NCBI GenBank assembly: GCA_014380545.1
Contig: JACMJP010000208.1
Location: 1 to 14,213, forward strand
Source of the DNA: Chitinophagales bacterium
GTDB taxonomy: Bacteria > Bacteroidota > Bacteroidia > Chitinophagales > BACL12
DNA: 14,213 nucleotides
Reading direction: 5' to 3'
Shown here piece after piece: positions 5,577 to 13,528 of this stretch. The translations under genes were made by a program, and so were the position numbers. The notes under the pieces were generated by a model, which worked only from the letters and a program-made list of their open reading frames with translations, ran no database searches and had not been told where the DNA came from. How positions within the stretch are numbered: position 1 is the stretch's first letter; each line of letters starts with the position of its first letter.

Positions 5577-8201
5577 TTAATCTGGTTCATAACCGAGAAT
5601 GATGCTGAACTTTCCGTTCTTTAAAATATAATCGAAAACACCATCAGCGGGTTCTAAATCTCCGGGCACCCGCTCGTCAAATCTGATGCCATAGTCAATG
5701 CCTAATAATCCGAACATTGGAAGAAATGCCCGCATTCCTAAACCTACTGATCGTTTAATTTCAAACGGATTAAATTCATCAAAACTGCTATATAAATTTC
5801 CACCTTCTGCAAAAGCATGACCGTAAATTGTTGCCGAAGGATTTAATGAAATTGGATAACGAAGCTCTAAAGTATATTTTGTAAATATCGGTTCATTCGC
5901 TGTCGCACCGGAACTATTTGCAAACACATCATATCCCCTCAATGCAACAATATCAGTTCCGTAAATATTATAATTAGATAAGCCATCACCGCCTAACTGG
6001 AATCTTTCAAATGGGGATATACCAACTTCTTTATTATACATGCCTATAATTCCGAATTTTGTAGAAGCTCTGAAAACAAATTTTCCGAATGCGGGTGTAT
6101 ACCAATCAGCAGTGAAACGCCATTTATGATATTCAATGAATTTATATCTTTCAGCATCTGAGAGTTCTTCATAATCCTTATCATTTAATAAAGAATAAGG
6201 CGGAGTTAATTGCAGCGATAATGAAATATTAGAACCGCTTCTCGGAAATTGAGGATTGTCAATTGAATTTCTGGATAATGTTTCTTTTAAACTAAAATTA
6301 TTTGATACACCATCTGTAATAATAAAACTCTCAAAACTTTCAAGGCTATAATTATTAAAACTTACTGTACTTAATAAAGTAAAATAATCATCAGGCCATT
6401 TTAAACGGATACCATAACCAACAGAAATTCCATTTGTAATAAAATGACCTTCCAAAGATGAATAATCAAAATCTGTTTCCTGTCCCAAAAATGTCCGGTA
6501 TAAACTAAAGGATAAAGAGTTTGGTTTTTTCCCGCCCAGCCAGGGCTCAACAAAACCAATATTATAAGATTGATATCTTCTTCCATTTGTATTAATGCGG
6601 AAAGAAAGGGATTGCCCGTCGCCGGTTGGTAAGGGTTTCCAACCATCCTTCTTAAACATATTTCGTGTGCTCCAGTTATTTAATACAATACCAACTGTTG
6701 CGACAACACCATACTGACTAAACCCTGCAGATAATTCAAGCTGATCGGATGGTTTTTCTACAACTGTATATTCAATATCAACTGTTCCTGATTCAGGGTG
6801 CGGAATCGGGTTTAGCCCTATTTGTTCTGCATCAAAATAACCGAGAGAAGCAATTTCTCTTTGAGAACGAATTAAATTAGTACGACTGAATTTTTGGCCC
6901 GGCAATGTTCTTAACTCCCGACGGATAACATGCTCATTTGTTTTTGTATTTCCCCTAATAATAATTTGATCAATTATTGCCTGCGCTCCTTCCCTTATTC
7001 TTATTTCAAGATCAATGGAATCTCCTATAATAGCTTTTTCAATTGGGTTCAGGTCAAAAAATAAATAACCATCATCCATATATAAAGAAGTGACATCGCC
7101 GTTAACGGGATCATATCTTAATTTTTGCTCAAGCAATGCCTGGTTATATACAGCACCTTTATTAATACCAAGAATAGAATCTAATTTACCATTTGAATAT
7201 TTTGCATTTCCTTTCCAGGTAATGTTTCGGAAATAATATTTATTTCCTTCATTAATATTTAATACAATTCCAAGATCACGATCATTAATATTATAAACGG
7301 TATCAAAAATTATTCGTGCATCCCGGTAGCCAAGTGTATTATATAATGCAATTAAACCATTTTTATCTGTACGGAAATTATCATCATCATATTTAGAAGA
7401 ACTAAAAATCCTGATTTGTACACGGTCACTAACGAAATCCATAATATTTGAAATACTTAGATTCGACAGCGCATGAACAATATTTTTATTAACCGGGTTT
7501 TCCGGATCGTTGTATTTAGGATTAAATTGTGATTTCACTTTTGTTTCCCTCATTGCTTTGCGCAATATGCGGTCACTTACATTTTCATTTCCAAGAAAAG
7601 TTATTTCACCAATCTTTGTTTTTGGGCCTTTTGTAACATCTATAAAAACAATTACACTGTTATTTGCTGCTGTATCCGGTTTTGAATAAATAATGACTTC
7701 AGTTCCCAGAAAGCCCTTCTCAGCAAAATAATCTTTTACTTTATTTTCGATATCCTTTTTAATATAATCAGTATAAGGAGCTCCTCTTAAAAATCCGATT
7801 TCCTCCACAATATCTTCTTCTTCTGTTTTTGTTAATCCGCCGGGAGAATATTTACTGATGCGGGGTAATTCATCTAACTGGATAATTAGCCAAACCTGGC
7901 TTCCTAATATTTTATCAACCTGTATTTCGATTGTTGAAAATAAACGCATCTTCCATAAATTCTGAATCGCTCTTGCAATTGCATCGCCCGGAATAGTAAT
8001 TTCTGATCCGATCAATAAACCTGAACGCTGAATTAAACTTGGAGCATCTAAAAAAACCACACCGTTTACAGTTACGCCTGCAATCTCATATTTTTGTGGA
8101 TTGGAATAATCTACCTGACTGCTGTCAATTCCAACCTGGCTATAAGTTGCAGTTGCAGACAGAAGAAATATTCCGAAAAAGATATTGCGCATTATTTTCA
8201 T
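5577..8201 (-). CDS. bamA: Outer membrane protein assembly factor BamA
   Basis: Central Omp85-family component of the BAM complex, inserting beta-barrel proteins into the outer membrane. The 874-residue protein has a signal peptide (cleavage near SQ, residue 22) and five POTRA domains at roughly 38-113, 114-193, 194-320, 321-405 and 406-485. The first turns are recognisable as EIAGVTVNG, IGEITFLGN, FRNITWKGN and IDQIIIRGN. A 16-strand barrel follows from about 486 to the end. The loop-6 motif is LRGYD (residues 754-758), the VRGF/Y signature. POTRA3 is enlarged by about 50 residues. The C-terminus is FSIILGYEPD, with residues after the last aromatic, unlike proteobacterial BamA ending in Phe/Trp. 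ATG at 8199-8201 lies 4 nt after the uppS stop; a second ATG three codons on is also possible. The ompH pair follows. Confidence 0.95.
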   Translation of the reverse strand: MKIMRNIFFGIFLLSATATYSQVGIDSSQVDYSNPQKYEIAGVTVNGVVFLDAPSLIQRSGLLIGSEITIPGDAIARAIQNLWKMRLFSTIEIQVDKILGSQVWLIIQLDELPRISKYSPGGLTKTEEEDIVEEIGFLRGAPYTDYIKKDIENKVKDYFAEKGFLGTEVIIYSKPDTAANNSVIVFIDVTKGPKTKIGEITFLGNENVSDRILRKAMRETKVKSQFNPKYNDPENPVNKNIVHALSNLSISNIMDFVSDRVQIRIFSSSKYDDDNFRTDKNGLIALYNTLGYRDARIIFDTVYNINDRDLGIVLNINEGNKYYFRNITWKGNAKYSNGKLDSILGINKGAVYNQALLEQKLRYDPVNGDVTSLYMDDGYLFFDLNPIEKAIIGDSIDLEIRIREGAQAIIDQIIIRGNTKTNEHVIRRELRTLPGQKFSRTNLIRSQREIASLGYFDAEQIGLNPIPHPESGTVDIEYTVVEKPSDQLELSAGFSQYGVVATVGIVLNNWSTRNMFKKDGWKPLPTGDGQSLSFRINTNGRRYQSYNIGFVEPWLGGKKPNSLSFSLYRTFLGQETDFDYSSLEGHFITNGISVGYGIRLKWPDDYFTLLSTVSFNNYSLESFESFIITDGVSNNFSLKETLSRNSIDNPQFPRSGSNISLSLQLTPPYSLLNDKDYEELSDAERYKFIEYHKWRFTADWYTPAFGKFVFRASTKFGIIGMYNKEVGISPFERFQLGGDGLSNYNIYGTDIVALRGYDVFANSSGATANEPIFTKYTLELRYPISLNPSATIYGHAFAEGGNLYSSFDEFNPFEIKRSVGLGMRAFLPMFGLLGIDYGIRFDERVPGDLEPADGVFDYILKNGKFSIILGYEPD

Positions 8202-8205
8202 GTTG

Positions 8206-8952
8206 CTATTTCACTTCTAATTGTTCACTTATTTTTCCGAATCTTCTTTCACGGTTTTGATAATCATAAATTGCATTTATTAATTCCTGTTTATCGAAAT
8301 CCGGCCACAATGTTTTTGTAAAATAAAATTCAGAGTATGCTGATTGCCATAATAAATAATTACTGATGCGATATTCACCGCTTGTGCGAATTAATAATTC
8401 CGGATCAGGAATATCTTTCGTATTCAGGTATTGCTCAAAGAGTTTTTCATCTATTGCATCAACATTTAATTTTTTTTCCTGCACTTGTTTGGCAATTTCT
8501 TTTGCAGCATTTGCAATTTCCCATCTTCCGCTATAACTCAAAGCAAGAATTAAATTCAAGCCTGTATTTTTTTCAGTTAATTGTTTTGCTTCGTTCAATT
8601 CATCAATACATGTTTTCGGTAATGAATGCCCATCCCCGATTGTGCGTATGCGTACATTCTTAGTATTTAATTCCGGTGTTTCTTTTCTTATTGTTCTCAC
8701 TAATAATTCCATTAATGCAATTACTTCCTGCTCAGGACGTTTCCAATTCTCTGTAGAAAATGCGTAAAGAGTAAGATATTTTACACCCAGCTCAGTACAT
8801 GCTTCCACAACACTTCTCACACTTTCAACACCCTTATGATGACCATATACTCTCGCTTTACCATGCAGTTTTGCCCATCTGCCATTTCCGTCCATAATAA
8901 TGGCAATATGCTGTGGTATTTTAGTCTGGTCGAGCTGATCCTGCGAAATCAT
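8206..8952 (-). CDS. uppS: Isoprenyl transferase (undecaprenyl diphosphate synthase)
   Basis: Cytosolic/peripheral-membrane cis-prenyltransferase that condenses isopentenyl diphosphate onto farnesyl diphosphate, making the C55 carrier for peptidoglycan and surface glycans. The 248-residue protein contains IMDGNGRWA with catalytic D21, GHHKGVESV, YAFSTENWKRP, SYSGRWEI, and the C-terminal block DPELLIRTSGEYRISNYLLWQSAYSEFYF plus LWPDF. Length and motif order are standard. The ATG at 8950-8952 is preceded at 4 nt by a perfect TAACTTTG box, so the gene may have its own promoter, though it lies only 26 nt after the DUF6089-like gene. The 4-nt gap to bamA implies co-transcription and probably translational coupling. 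Final chain length (C55 or other) cannot be read from sequence. Confidence 0.96.
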   Translation of the reverse strand: MISQDQLDQTKIPQHIAIIMDGNGRWAKLHGKARVYGHHKGVESVRSVVEACTELGVKYLTLYAFSTENWKRPEQEVIALMELLVRTIRKETPELNTKNVRIRTIGDGHSLPKTCIDELNEAKQLTEKNTGLNLILALSYSGRWEIANAAKEIAKQVQEKKLNVDAIDEKLFEQYLNTKDIPDPELLIRTSGEYRISNYLLWQSAYSEFYFTKTLWPDFDKQELINAIYDYQNRERRFGKISEQLEVK

Positions 8953-8956
8953 TTTG

Positions 8957-8964
8957 CAAAGTTA
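8957..8964 (-). promoter_or_regulatory. Bacteroidota-type -7 box TAACTTTG just before uppS
   Basis: A perfect TAnnTTTG that ends 4 nt before the uppS ATG, within the 26-nt gap after the DUF6089-like gene. No TTTG is visible at the expected -33 distance (an ATTTG sits too close). If active it gives a nearly leaderless uppS-bamA-ompH-ompH transcript. Confidence 0.45.
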
Positions 8965-8978
8965 TCAAATGAATATGG

Positions 8979-9836
8979 CTATTTTCTTTTAAATCCTTTT
9001 GCTGACGGGGGCGGACATTTTAAATTTACAATCGTGTAGGAAATAACAACACCCCCATAAAAGTATGCATCGTTATATTTCGTTTCACCTCTTTGCCTTC
9101 CGGATTCACCAAGCTGTGGTATGTCCTGCGAAATGGTACTTTTATCTGCCATCGCCACAGCAAGGTCCCCGTTTGGCCCCTGCGATAGAATAGCAGGATC
9201 AGCATATCTTGTACTTACATCATCTAAATAATCAGTGAATAATTTATGCCAGTTGCCTTCCACTCCTAAAGCCCAATTTTCATTCAACGCAAACTTAACA
9301 CCTCCGCCAAGAGGGATACCTAATTGTAAACGTTTATAAGGTTCTTTATCTGGTAATACATTCTGTCCTTCAGTACCCAAGGGTTGCAGATCAACCCAAA
9401 CCGCATCATTCAACCCCTGCGGATTAAAATAGAAGGCGTTCACTCCAATAAAAACATATGGAGTAAACCATTCCTTAGGTTTTGTGCGGTCGAAAGAAAA
9501 GAAATTAAAGTCAATACGGGTAGATGCTTCAATGATATTTGTTTTGTAATCCAGGTTACGGGTTTGCTGGAAAACATTATCCGAGATATAATCATAACCT
9601 TCAGTTTTTCCAGCGCTGCCACCAATATACCAGCCTAATCTTGGGTTGAAATTATACTTATAGAAAAATCCGCCGCCACCACCAAAAAACTGGAAACTCT
9701 TTAAAGAAGAATTGATATCGCCGGTTGAATGGGTTATGCCTCCCCAAATGCCTATCTCATGCTCCTGCCCGAAAATTTTGTTATTCATGAGCAAAGAACA
9801 GATAATAATGGTTCCTGTTAAAATTCGAAATCGCAT
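8979..9836 (-). CDS. DUF6089-like outer-membrane beta-barrel protein
   Basis: The ATG at 9834-9836 (285 residues) is chosen over the in-frame GTG two codons upstream. It begins MRFRILTGTIIICSLLMNN, a signal peptide cleaved near FGQ (residue 24). The mature protein starts EHEIGIWGGITHSTGDIN and has alternating aromatic/glycine strands (YKYNFNPRLGWYIGGSAG, YVFIGVNAFYFNPQG, LQLGIPLGGGVKFAL, WALGVEGNWHKLFTDYLDDVS). These resemble small OmpA-like or OmpX-like barrels, ending in a strand and a short basic tail. Its place directly before uppS and bamA matches the DUF6089 proteins I know in that position in Bacteroidota; the family call rests on this and strand pattern. Function is unknown; it may be an outer-membrane structural protein. 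A degenerate -7 box lies close to the start. Confidence 0.8.
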   Translation of the reverse strand: MRFRILTGTIIICSLLMNNKIFGQEHEIGIWGGITHSTGDINSSLKSFQFFGGGGGFFYKYNFNPRLGWYIGGSAGKTEGYDYISDNVFQQTRNLDYKTNIIEASTRIDFNFFSFDRTKPKEWFTPYVFIGVNAFYFNPQGLNDAVWVDLQPLGTEGQNVLPDKEPYKRLQLGIPLGGGVKFALNENWALGVEGNWHKLFTDYLDDVSTRYADPAILSQGPNGDLAVAMADKSTISQDIPQLGESGRQRGETKYNDAYFYGGVVISYTIVNLKCPPPSAKGFKRK

Positions 9837-9923
9837 CGGCACAAAGAGTTGTAAAAGTAATTAATATGGTCTTAACGGTCGGGGTAGCTGTTTATTGCCG
9901 GTTATATTTTATAGAAACAAAGG

Positions 9924-11498
9924 TTATTTAAGAATGTAAAATACATAACCGCCACGGCTATAATATGGTGCATCCTCAGGAATATTTCCCGGTCTTGATC
10001 TGTTGTTTCGGCTAACAATACATAATGGTCTGATCCCCTGCATATCTATATTTTTATAAGATGTGTCAATTGCAGCATAGTAATAAGGAGCATAACTTTT
10101 CATTCCAGATGTAATTACCGGGATTCCTTCTTTTTGCAAAGCTTTAATTTCATTGATAAAGGGGCCCTGTGAAATTTGTTCTATGTGCGGTAAAATTTTG
10201 AATTGAATAATAGTTAATGAAATGGCAAGGGCCATGTAATGAGAAAAAATTGCCTGGATGATTTTTCCTTTTTTCAAAGATATCCAGGCGGCAATAACTC
10301 CTCCTAAAAAAATAAAAAAAGCAATTAAAGAGATGGCCTCAAATTCCCATATTGATGCTAAAATATTTGCAAGCGTAAATTCATCTTTTATATTTGGAAT
10401 AACCGACTCCTTATATAACGGGAAAGTAATAATTGCAAAAATAATAAGCGACCAAACTATTCCCAATATTAAATATGTATTGATCACGAATTTATTTCTT
10501 TTATGATCTTGTATTTTTTCAAATAAGTATTTTGCAGTCAGAAAAGACAAAGGCAAATATGCAAGTGATGAATAATGCGCAATCTTTGTTGAAACAATTG
10601 TGAAAGGTATCATTACCACCCAAAATAAAATTTTCATGGATGATGTAACAACACCGGAATTATTTTTCTTCCAGTTAAACAATACTGGCAAGGCAAAAAC
10701 AGAAACAGGAAAACATCCGAAAAACACAATTACAAAATGATATAATAAAAATTGCTGCTGACCTGCCACAGGTTTAGTAAACAAGCTTATCTGGTAAATC
10801 ATAAATTCCATAAAAAAGCTCCAGCCATTTATTGATATCCAAACTAAAAACCAGCTCATTGCAATTGCTGCTGAAGAAAAGCAGAATAAGAGTAATTGTT
10901 TAAAATATTTTTGTTTGTATAAAAAGAATGTAATAATGATTGAAACAAATGGCAATAAAAAGCCTACAGGGCCCTTTGTGAGAATTGCCAAACCATTAAT
11001 TAAACCCGCAATAATAAAAGGTAACAACCTGAAGTTTTTTTCATGCACTGCAATTATAAAAATTGCATAAGATGAAAAAATAAAAAAATTAAAGACCGGA
11101 TCTATTATACCTGATTTAAAATACAGAAAAGGAAATAATGAGCTTATATAAATAAAAGCCCAGATAAATCCGAATGTTTTTTTATGCAATCTTTTTCCCG
11201 TAAAATAAATTAATAGCAATGTGAGTGTTCCGAAGAGTGCATTTGGCAATCTTGCTGCAAATTCATTAATACCAAACGCATGCATACTCATAGTCTGGAG
11301 CCAAAAAAATAGGGGTGGCTTTTCCCAAAACGGCTCGAATTTAATTTGAGGATAAACATAATTTCCCGATACCATCATTTCCCTTGCACACTCTGCAAAA
11401 TTTATTTCATCCCAGTCAAATAAATGTACAGAACCAAGACCAATATATAATGGAATTGACATGAGTAAAACATAATATACCGGGTTTATTTTACGCAT
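9924..11498 (-). CDS. GT39/ArnT-like polytopic glycosyltransferase
   Basis: Inner-membrane GT-C glycosyltransferase of 524 residues that, by family, moves a sugar from a polyprenyl-phosphate donor to a lipid or protein acceptor on the periplasmic side. The first periplasmic loop holds the family signature: DWDEINFAECAREM (28-41, with the catalytic-type acidic pair D30/E31), then PFWEKPPLFFWLQ (56-68). About ten to twelve hydrophobic segments follow, and a C-terminal soluble part of roughly 80 residues begins near IKALQKEGIPV. The closest characterised relatives are ArnT (aminoarabinose to lipid A) and protein O-mannosyltransferases; the acceptor here cannot be read. ATG at 11496-11498 lies 5 nt after the PHP-protein stop, implying a shared transcript. 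An alternative is a lipid A or surface-glycan modifying enzyme; the GT-C fold itself is firm. Confidence 0.88.
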   Translation of the reverse strand: MRKINPVYYVLLMSIPLYIGLGSVHLFDWDEINFAECAREMMVSGNYVYPQIKFEPFWEKPPLFFWLQTMSMHAFGINEFAARLPNALFGTLTLLLIYFTGKRLHKKTFGFIWAFIYISSLFPFLYFKSGIIDPVFNFFIFSSYAIFIIAVHEKNFRLLPFIIAGLINGLAILTKGPVGFLLPFVSIIITFFLYKQKYFKQLLLFCFSSAAIAMSWFLVWISINGWSFFMEFMIYQISLFTKPVAGQQQFLLYHFVIVFFGCFPVSVFALPVLFNWKKNNSGVVTSSMKILFWVVMIPFTIVSTKIAHYSSLAYLPLSFLTAKYLFEKIQDHKRNKFVINTYLILGIVWSLIIFAIITFPLYKESVIPNIKDEFTLANILASIWEFEAISLIAFFIFLGGVIAAWISLKKGKIIQAIFSHYMALAISLTIIQFKILPHIEQISQGPFINEIKALQKEGIPVITSGMKSYAPYYYAAIDTSYKNIDMQGIRPLCIVSRNNRSRPGNIPEDAPYYSRGGYVFYILK

Positions 11499-11503
11499 TA
11501 ATA

Positions 11504-12649
11504 TTATTTCCGCATTTTAATGAGTATAAAAATAATTGCAAAGTGAAAAATAAAGACTGCCATTTTAAAAAGTACAGATTGCAGCCAATTTATTTCTGGT
11601 GTTTTTTTATATTGAGTAAAAAGGTCATTTCCGTCATATCTCATTAACGGATTGAAAAGTATCTGGTAATTTTCTGCAAATAATTTTATTCTCGCATAAG
11701 AATTTTCAGAAGAAATAAAACCTGAAATTGAATTTGTATCAGTTCTTTTTAATATGATCTTTCCGTTATCTGCAATTACATAAATGCTATCAAATTTAAT
11801 TGCTGATGAAAAGTGTAACGTATCATTCTCTATATCCATTGTAAAATTCATCTTAGGAACTGAGCCATTAATTCCAGCCTTGTTCCAAACCCCATAACTT
11901 TTTCCCTGTAATAATGCTGAAGCAATTGAATCTGCATTTGCGGAGGATGCATATATCATATTCCACATCCTGAAACTTCCTTTTTCTAATGAGTGTGAAT
12001 CATCATTCGCCAATAAAAAAACAGGGTGCCCGGAAGATAAAGCTGCATCCCAGTGTCCTTCCGATTTCCCAAATAAATTCCAAACCTCCATTAAATGATA
12101 ATTACATAATTGCTGTGCATCTTTTGTTGTAAATCCGTTTGTTAAAACAGGATGATTTATTGAAATGAATTTACTTTCTTCCTGCAGCATATTAATCACC
12201 TGTTGCTTTTGTGATGTATTCAGATAATACGGATAGTCGAAAAACTTTACTTTATCTGTTCCAAAAACATTAAAGTGTGTTTTCCTAATATTATATCCAT
12301 GCTCATAAGCAGAAATATAATTTAATTGATCTGTATGCTGCGGTTCAATTTTTTGATAATTTGATATTGCAACAAGATCATAATTCATTTTAGTATATGC
12401 AGCGATAATACTATCTGTAGAATTTTTTCCGTTCGTTAAACCTAACCATGCTTTTGCATGTGTATGCAAATTTACTTTTTGTATTGTATCAGGAAGAATT
12501 GCATAAGAATTATACCAGGAAGGTCCGTTGAATTTTTCCTCTGCAGGAAAATTAAAAATTACTGTTTTATAGTAAGGAAGAGTGAAAAATAAAATAAAAA
12601 ATAGAAATATCCGGGTAATAATACTTGTTATTTTTCTTATTACTTTCAT
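11504..12649 (-). CDS. Membrane-anchored PHP-domain protein, putative metal-dependent phosphoesterase
   Basis: The 381-residue protein has an N-terminal hydrophobic anchor (about 12-32), an extracytoplasmic domain and a second hydrophobic helix at the C-terminus (about 358-378). The middle fits the PHP (polymerase and histidinol phosphatase) metal-site pattern: H62-T-H64, E116, H125 before NVFG, H166 in ISINHP, and D217-S-H219 in LLANDDSHS. The usual TDH step after AI is replaced by S96-N97-Y98, so one metal position is altered. PHP relatives include histidinol phosphatase, CpsB-type tyrosine phosphatases and nucleases. After residue 250 there is a beta-rich region of unknown type. It lies 5 nt upstream of the GT39 gene and 30 nt downstream of gldC, so glycan or lipid-phosphate processing is a reasonable guess. 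ATG at 12647-12649. Confidence 0.75.
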   Translation of the reverse strand: MKVIRKITSIITRIFLFFILFFTLPYYKTVIFNFPAEEKFNGPSWYNSYAILPDTIQKVNLHTHAKAWLGLTNGKNSTDSIIAAYTKMNYDLVAISNYQKIEPQHTDQLNYISAYEHGYNIRKTHFNVFGTDKVKFFDYPYYLNTSQKQQVINMLQEESKFISINHPVLTNGFTTKDAQQLCNYHLMEVWNLFGKSEGHWDAALSSGHPVFLLANDDSHSLEKGSFRMWNMIYASSANADSIASALLQGKSYGVWNKAGINGSVPKMNFTMDIENDTLHFSSAIKFDSIYVIADNGKIILKRTDTNSISGFISSENSYARIKLFAENYQILFNPLMRYDGNDLFTQYKKTPEINWLQSVLFKMAVFIFHFAIIFILIKMRK

Positions 12650-12679
12650 ATTTAAAATTAATGCAATGCTTAGCGAATT

Positions 12680-13027
12680 TTATTTCCTTTTTATTACCTG
12701 CACTTTCTCGCCAAACCGGTAAGCAAATTCTTTTATTTCTTCTACAATTGAAGGATCATTATTCGCCCGCAAATAGGTGTCGGCCATGGTCATAAAAGTC
12801 TGGAAGAAAAAAACATTCATTTCTTCCTGTTGCATTTCTTTTGTCCAGAGGTCAATTCTTAAGGTTTCCTTGTAGTGCGGATCCCACATACTCAGCAGAA
12901 ATGCTTTTGTTTCCTGTGGCCCTTCCGCTGTGCTGTCGCTTGCCTGCCAGGTTATTTTTTCGGGTATTTTATCCTCATTGAGTTGTATCAAAATGTTTAT
13001 TTCTGATGTTTTTCCCTGTGCTGCCAT
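12680..13027 (-). CDS. gldC: Gliding motility protein GldC
   Basis: A 115-residue cytoplasmic protein with no signal peptide, beginning KTSEINILIQLNEDKIPEKI and continuing WQASDSTAEGPQETKAFLLSMWDP, TLRIDLWTKEMQQEEMNVFFFQT and a C-terminal FAYRFGEKV; this is the GldC pattern and length. In Flavobacterium johnsoniae GldC assists but is not strictly required for gliding and is encoded with gldB; many non-gliding Bacteroidota keep it. No gldB is adjacent in the window. ATG at 13025-13027. A one-mismatch -7 box TATTTTCG (13043-13050, minus strand) gives a 15-nt leader. The 3' end is 30 nt from the PHP gene, so it may head a gldC-PHP-GT39 unit, although a near-match box TAATTTTA also lies in that gap. 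It is divergent from the DUF6150-type gene. Confidence 0.9.
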   Translation of the reverse strand: MAAQGKTSEINILIQLNEDKIPEKITWQASDSTAEGPQETKAFLLSMWDPHYKETLRIDLWTKEMQQEEMNVFFFQTFMTMADTYLRANNDPSIVEEIKEFAYRFGEKVQVIKRK

Positions 13028-13158
13028 ACTCTATATTTGGCACGAAAATAGACAAACCTCCCCCAATCATAACAATGTAAAAAAATAAAAACAAAACTAA
13101 CAGCGTTATGAAGTGCAATATGGTTATCTTTAATTTTATACCTAAACTAAAACCTGAA

Positions 13159-13479
13159 ATGAAAAATACACTAAAAATTTTCTTTTTATTATTTTCAGTA
13201 TTTCTTTTTTCAAAAGCTGATGCCCAGGTAGTATATGTTACCGAGTGGAAAAGCGAAGCAAATAAAATTGTCTATATAACAGATAATGAAGCAGAAGCTG
13301 ATGTTGTAGTATATAAATCAGAATGGAAAAGCGATGCTGCAAAAAACAGTGGTATCTGGTTTTTTTCCGAATGGAAAAATGATGCTGATATGATCATTTA
13401 TTACACAGAATGGAAAAGCGAAGCAAATCTTATAATTGCTTACACCGATGATAAGGCTGCTGTAAGAGTGAAGAAATGA
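13159..13479 (+). CDS. Secreted DUF6150-type repeat protein
   Basis: The ATG at 13159 (106 residues) is chosen because it starts MKNTLKIFFLLFSVFLFSKADAQ, a signal peptide cleaved after residue 23. The in-frame ATG at 13108 would add 17 residues unlike a signal. The mature 83 residues are six degenerate copies of a 13-residue unit, consensus (V/I)YxTEWKSEADxI: EWK/DNE/EWK/EWK/EWK/DDK at residues 29, 42, 55, 71, 84 and 97. One 3-residue insertion (KNS) falls between units three and four. This matches DUF6150 proteins as I know them in Bacteroidota, whose function is unknown. The protein should be periplasmic or exported; the repeats would plausibly stack as beta strands. A one-mismatch -7 box TATCTTTA (13125-13132) lies upstream, and a terminator follows. 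Confidence 0.8.
   Translation: MKNTLKIFFLLFSVFLFSKADAQVVYVTEWKSEANKIVYITDNEAEADVVVYKSEWKSDAAKNSGIWFFSEWKNDADMIIYYTEWKSEANLIIAYTDDKAAVRVKK
13228..13455 (+). repeat. Tandem 39-nt coding repeat, six units
   Basis: The coding repeat of the DUF6150-type protein, with a 39-nt period and one 9-nt insertion. An exact 18-nt match (TGGAAAAGCGAAGCAAAT) recurs at 13246-13263 and 13411-13428. A shorter TGGAAAAGCGA copy starts at 13324 and a further variant at 13374. The identity at DNA level in some units points to fairly recent internal duplication or to gene conversion. Confidence 0.75.
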
Positions 13480-13528
13480 AACTCTTTAGTTTTTAATCGA
13501 ATGCAATAACATTAAGTATATAATTCAT

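Noticed and set aside
5561..5590. ATG at 5590 as the start of the first ompH
   Set aside because: It would place ten polar residues before the signal peptide and overlap bamA; the MKKILF start fits better.
9873..9904. Possible terminator hairpin after the GT39 gene (TAAC...GTTA)
   Set aside because: The stem is short with a bulge and a G-T pair, the loop is large, and no T-run follows in the leftward direction.
13108..13158. ATG at 13108 as the start of the DUF6150-type gene
   Set aside because: The added 17 residues are not signal-like, while the ATG at 13159 opens a textbook signal peptide and lies after a plausible -7 box.
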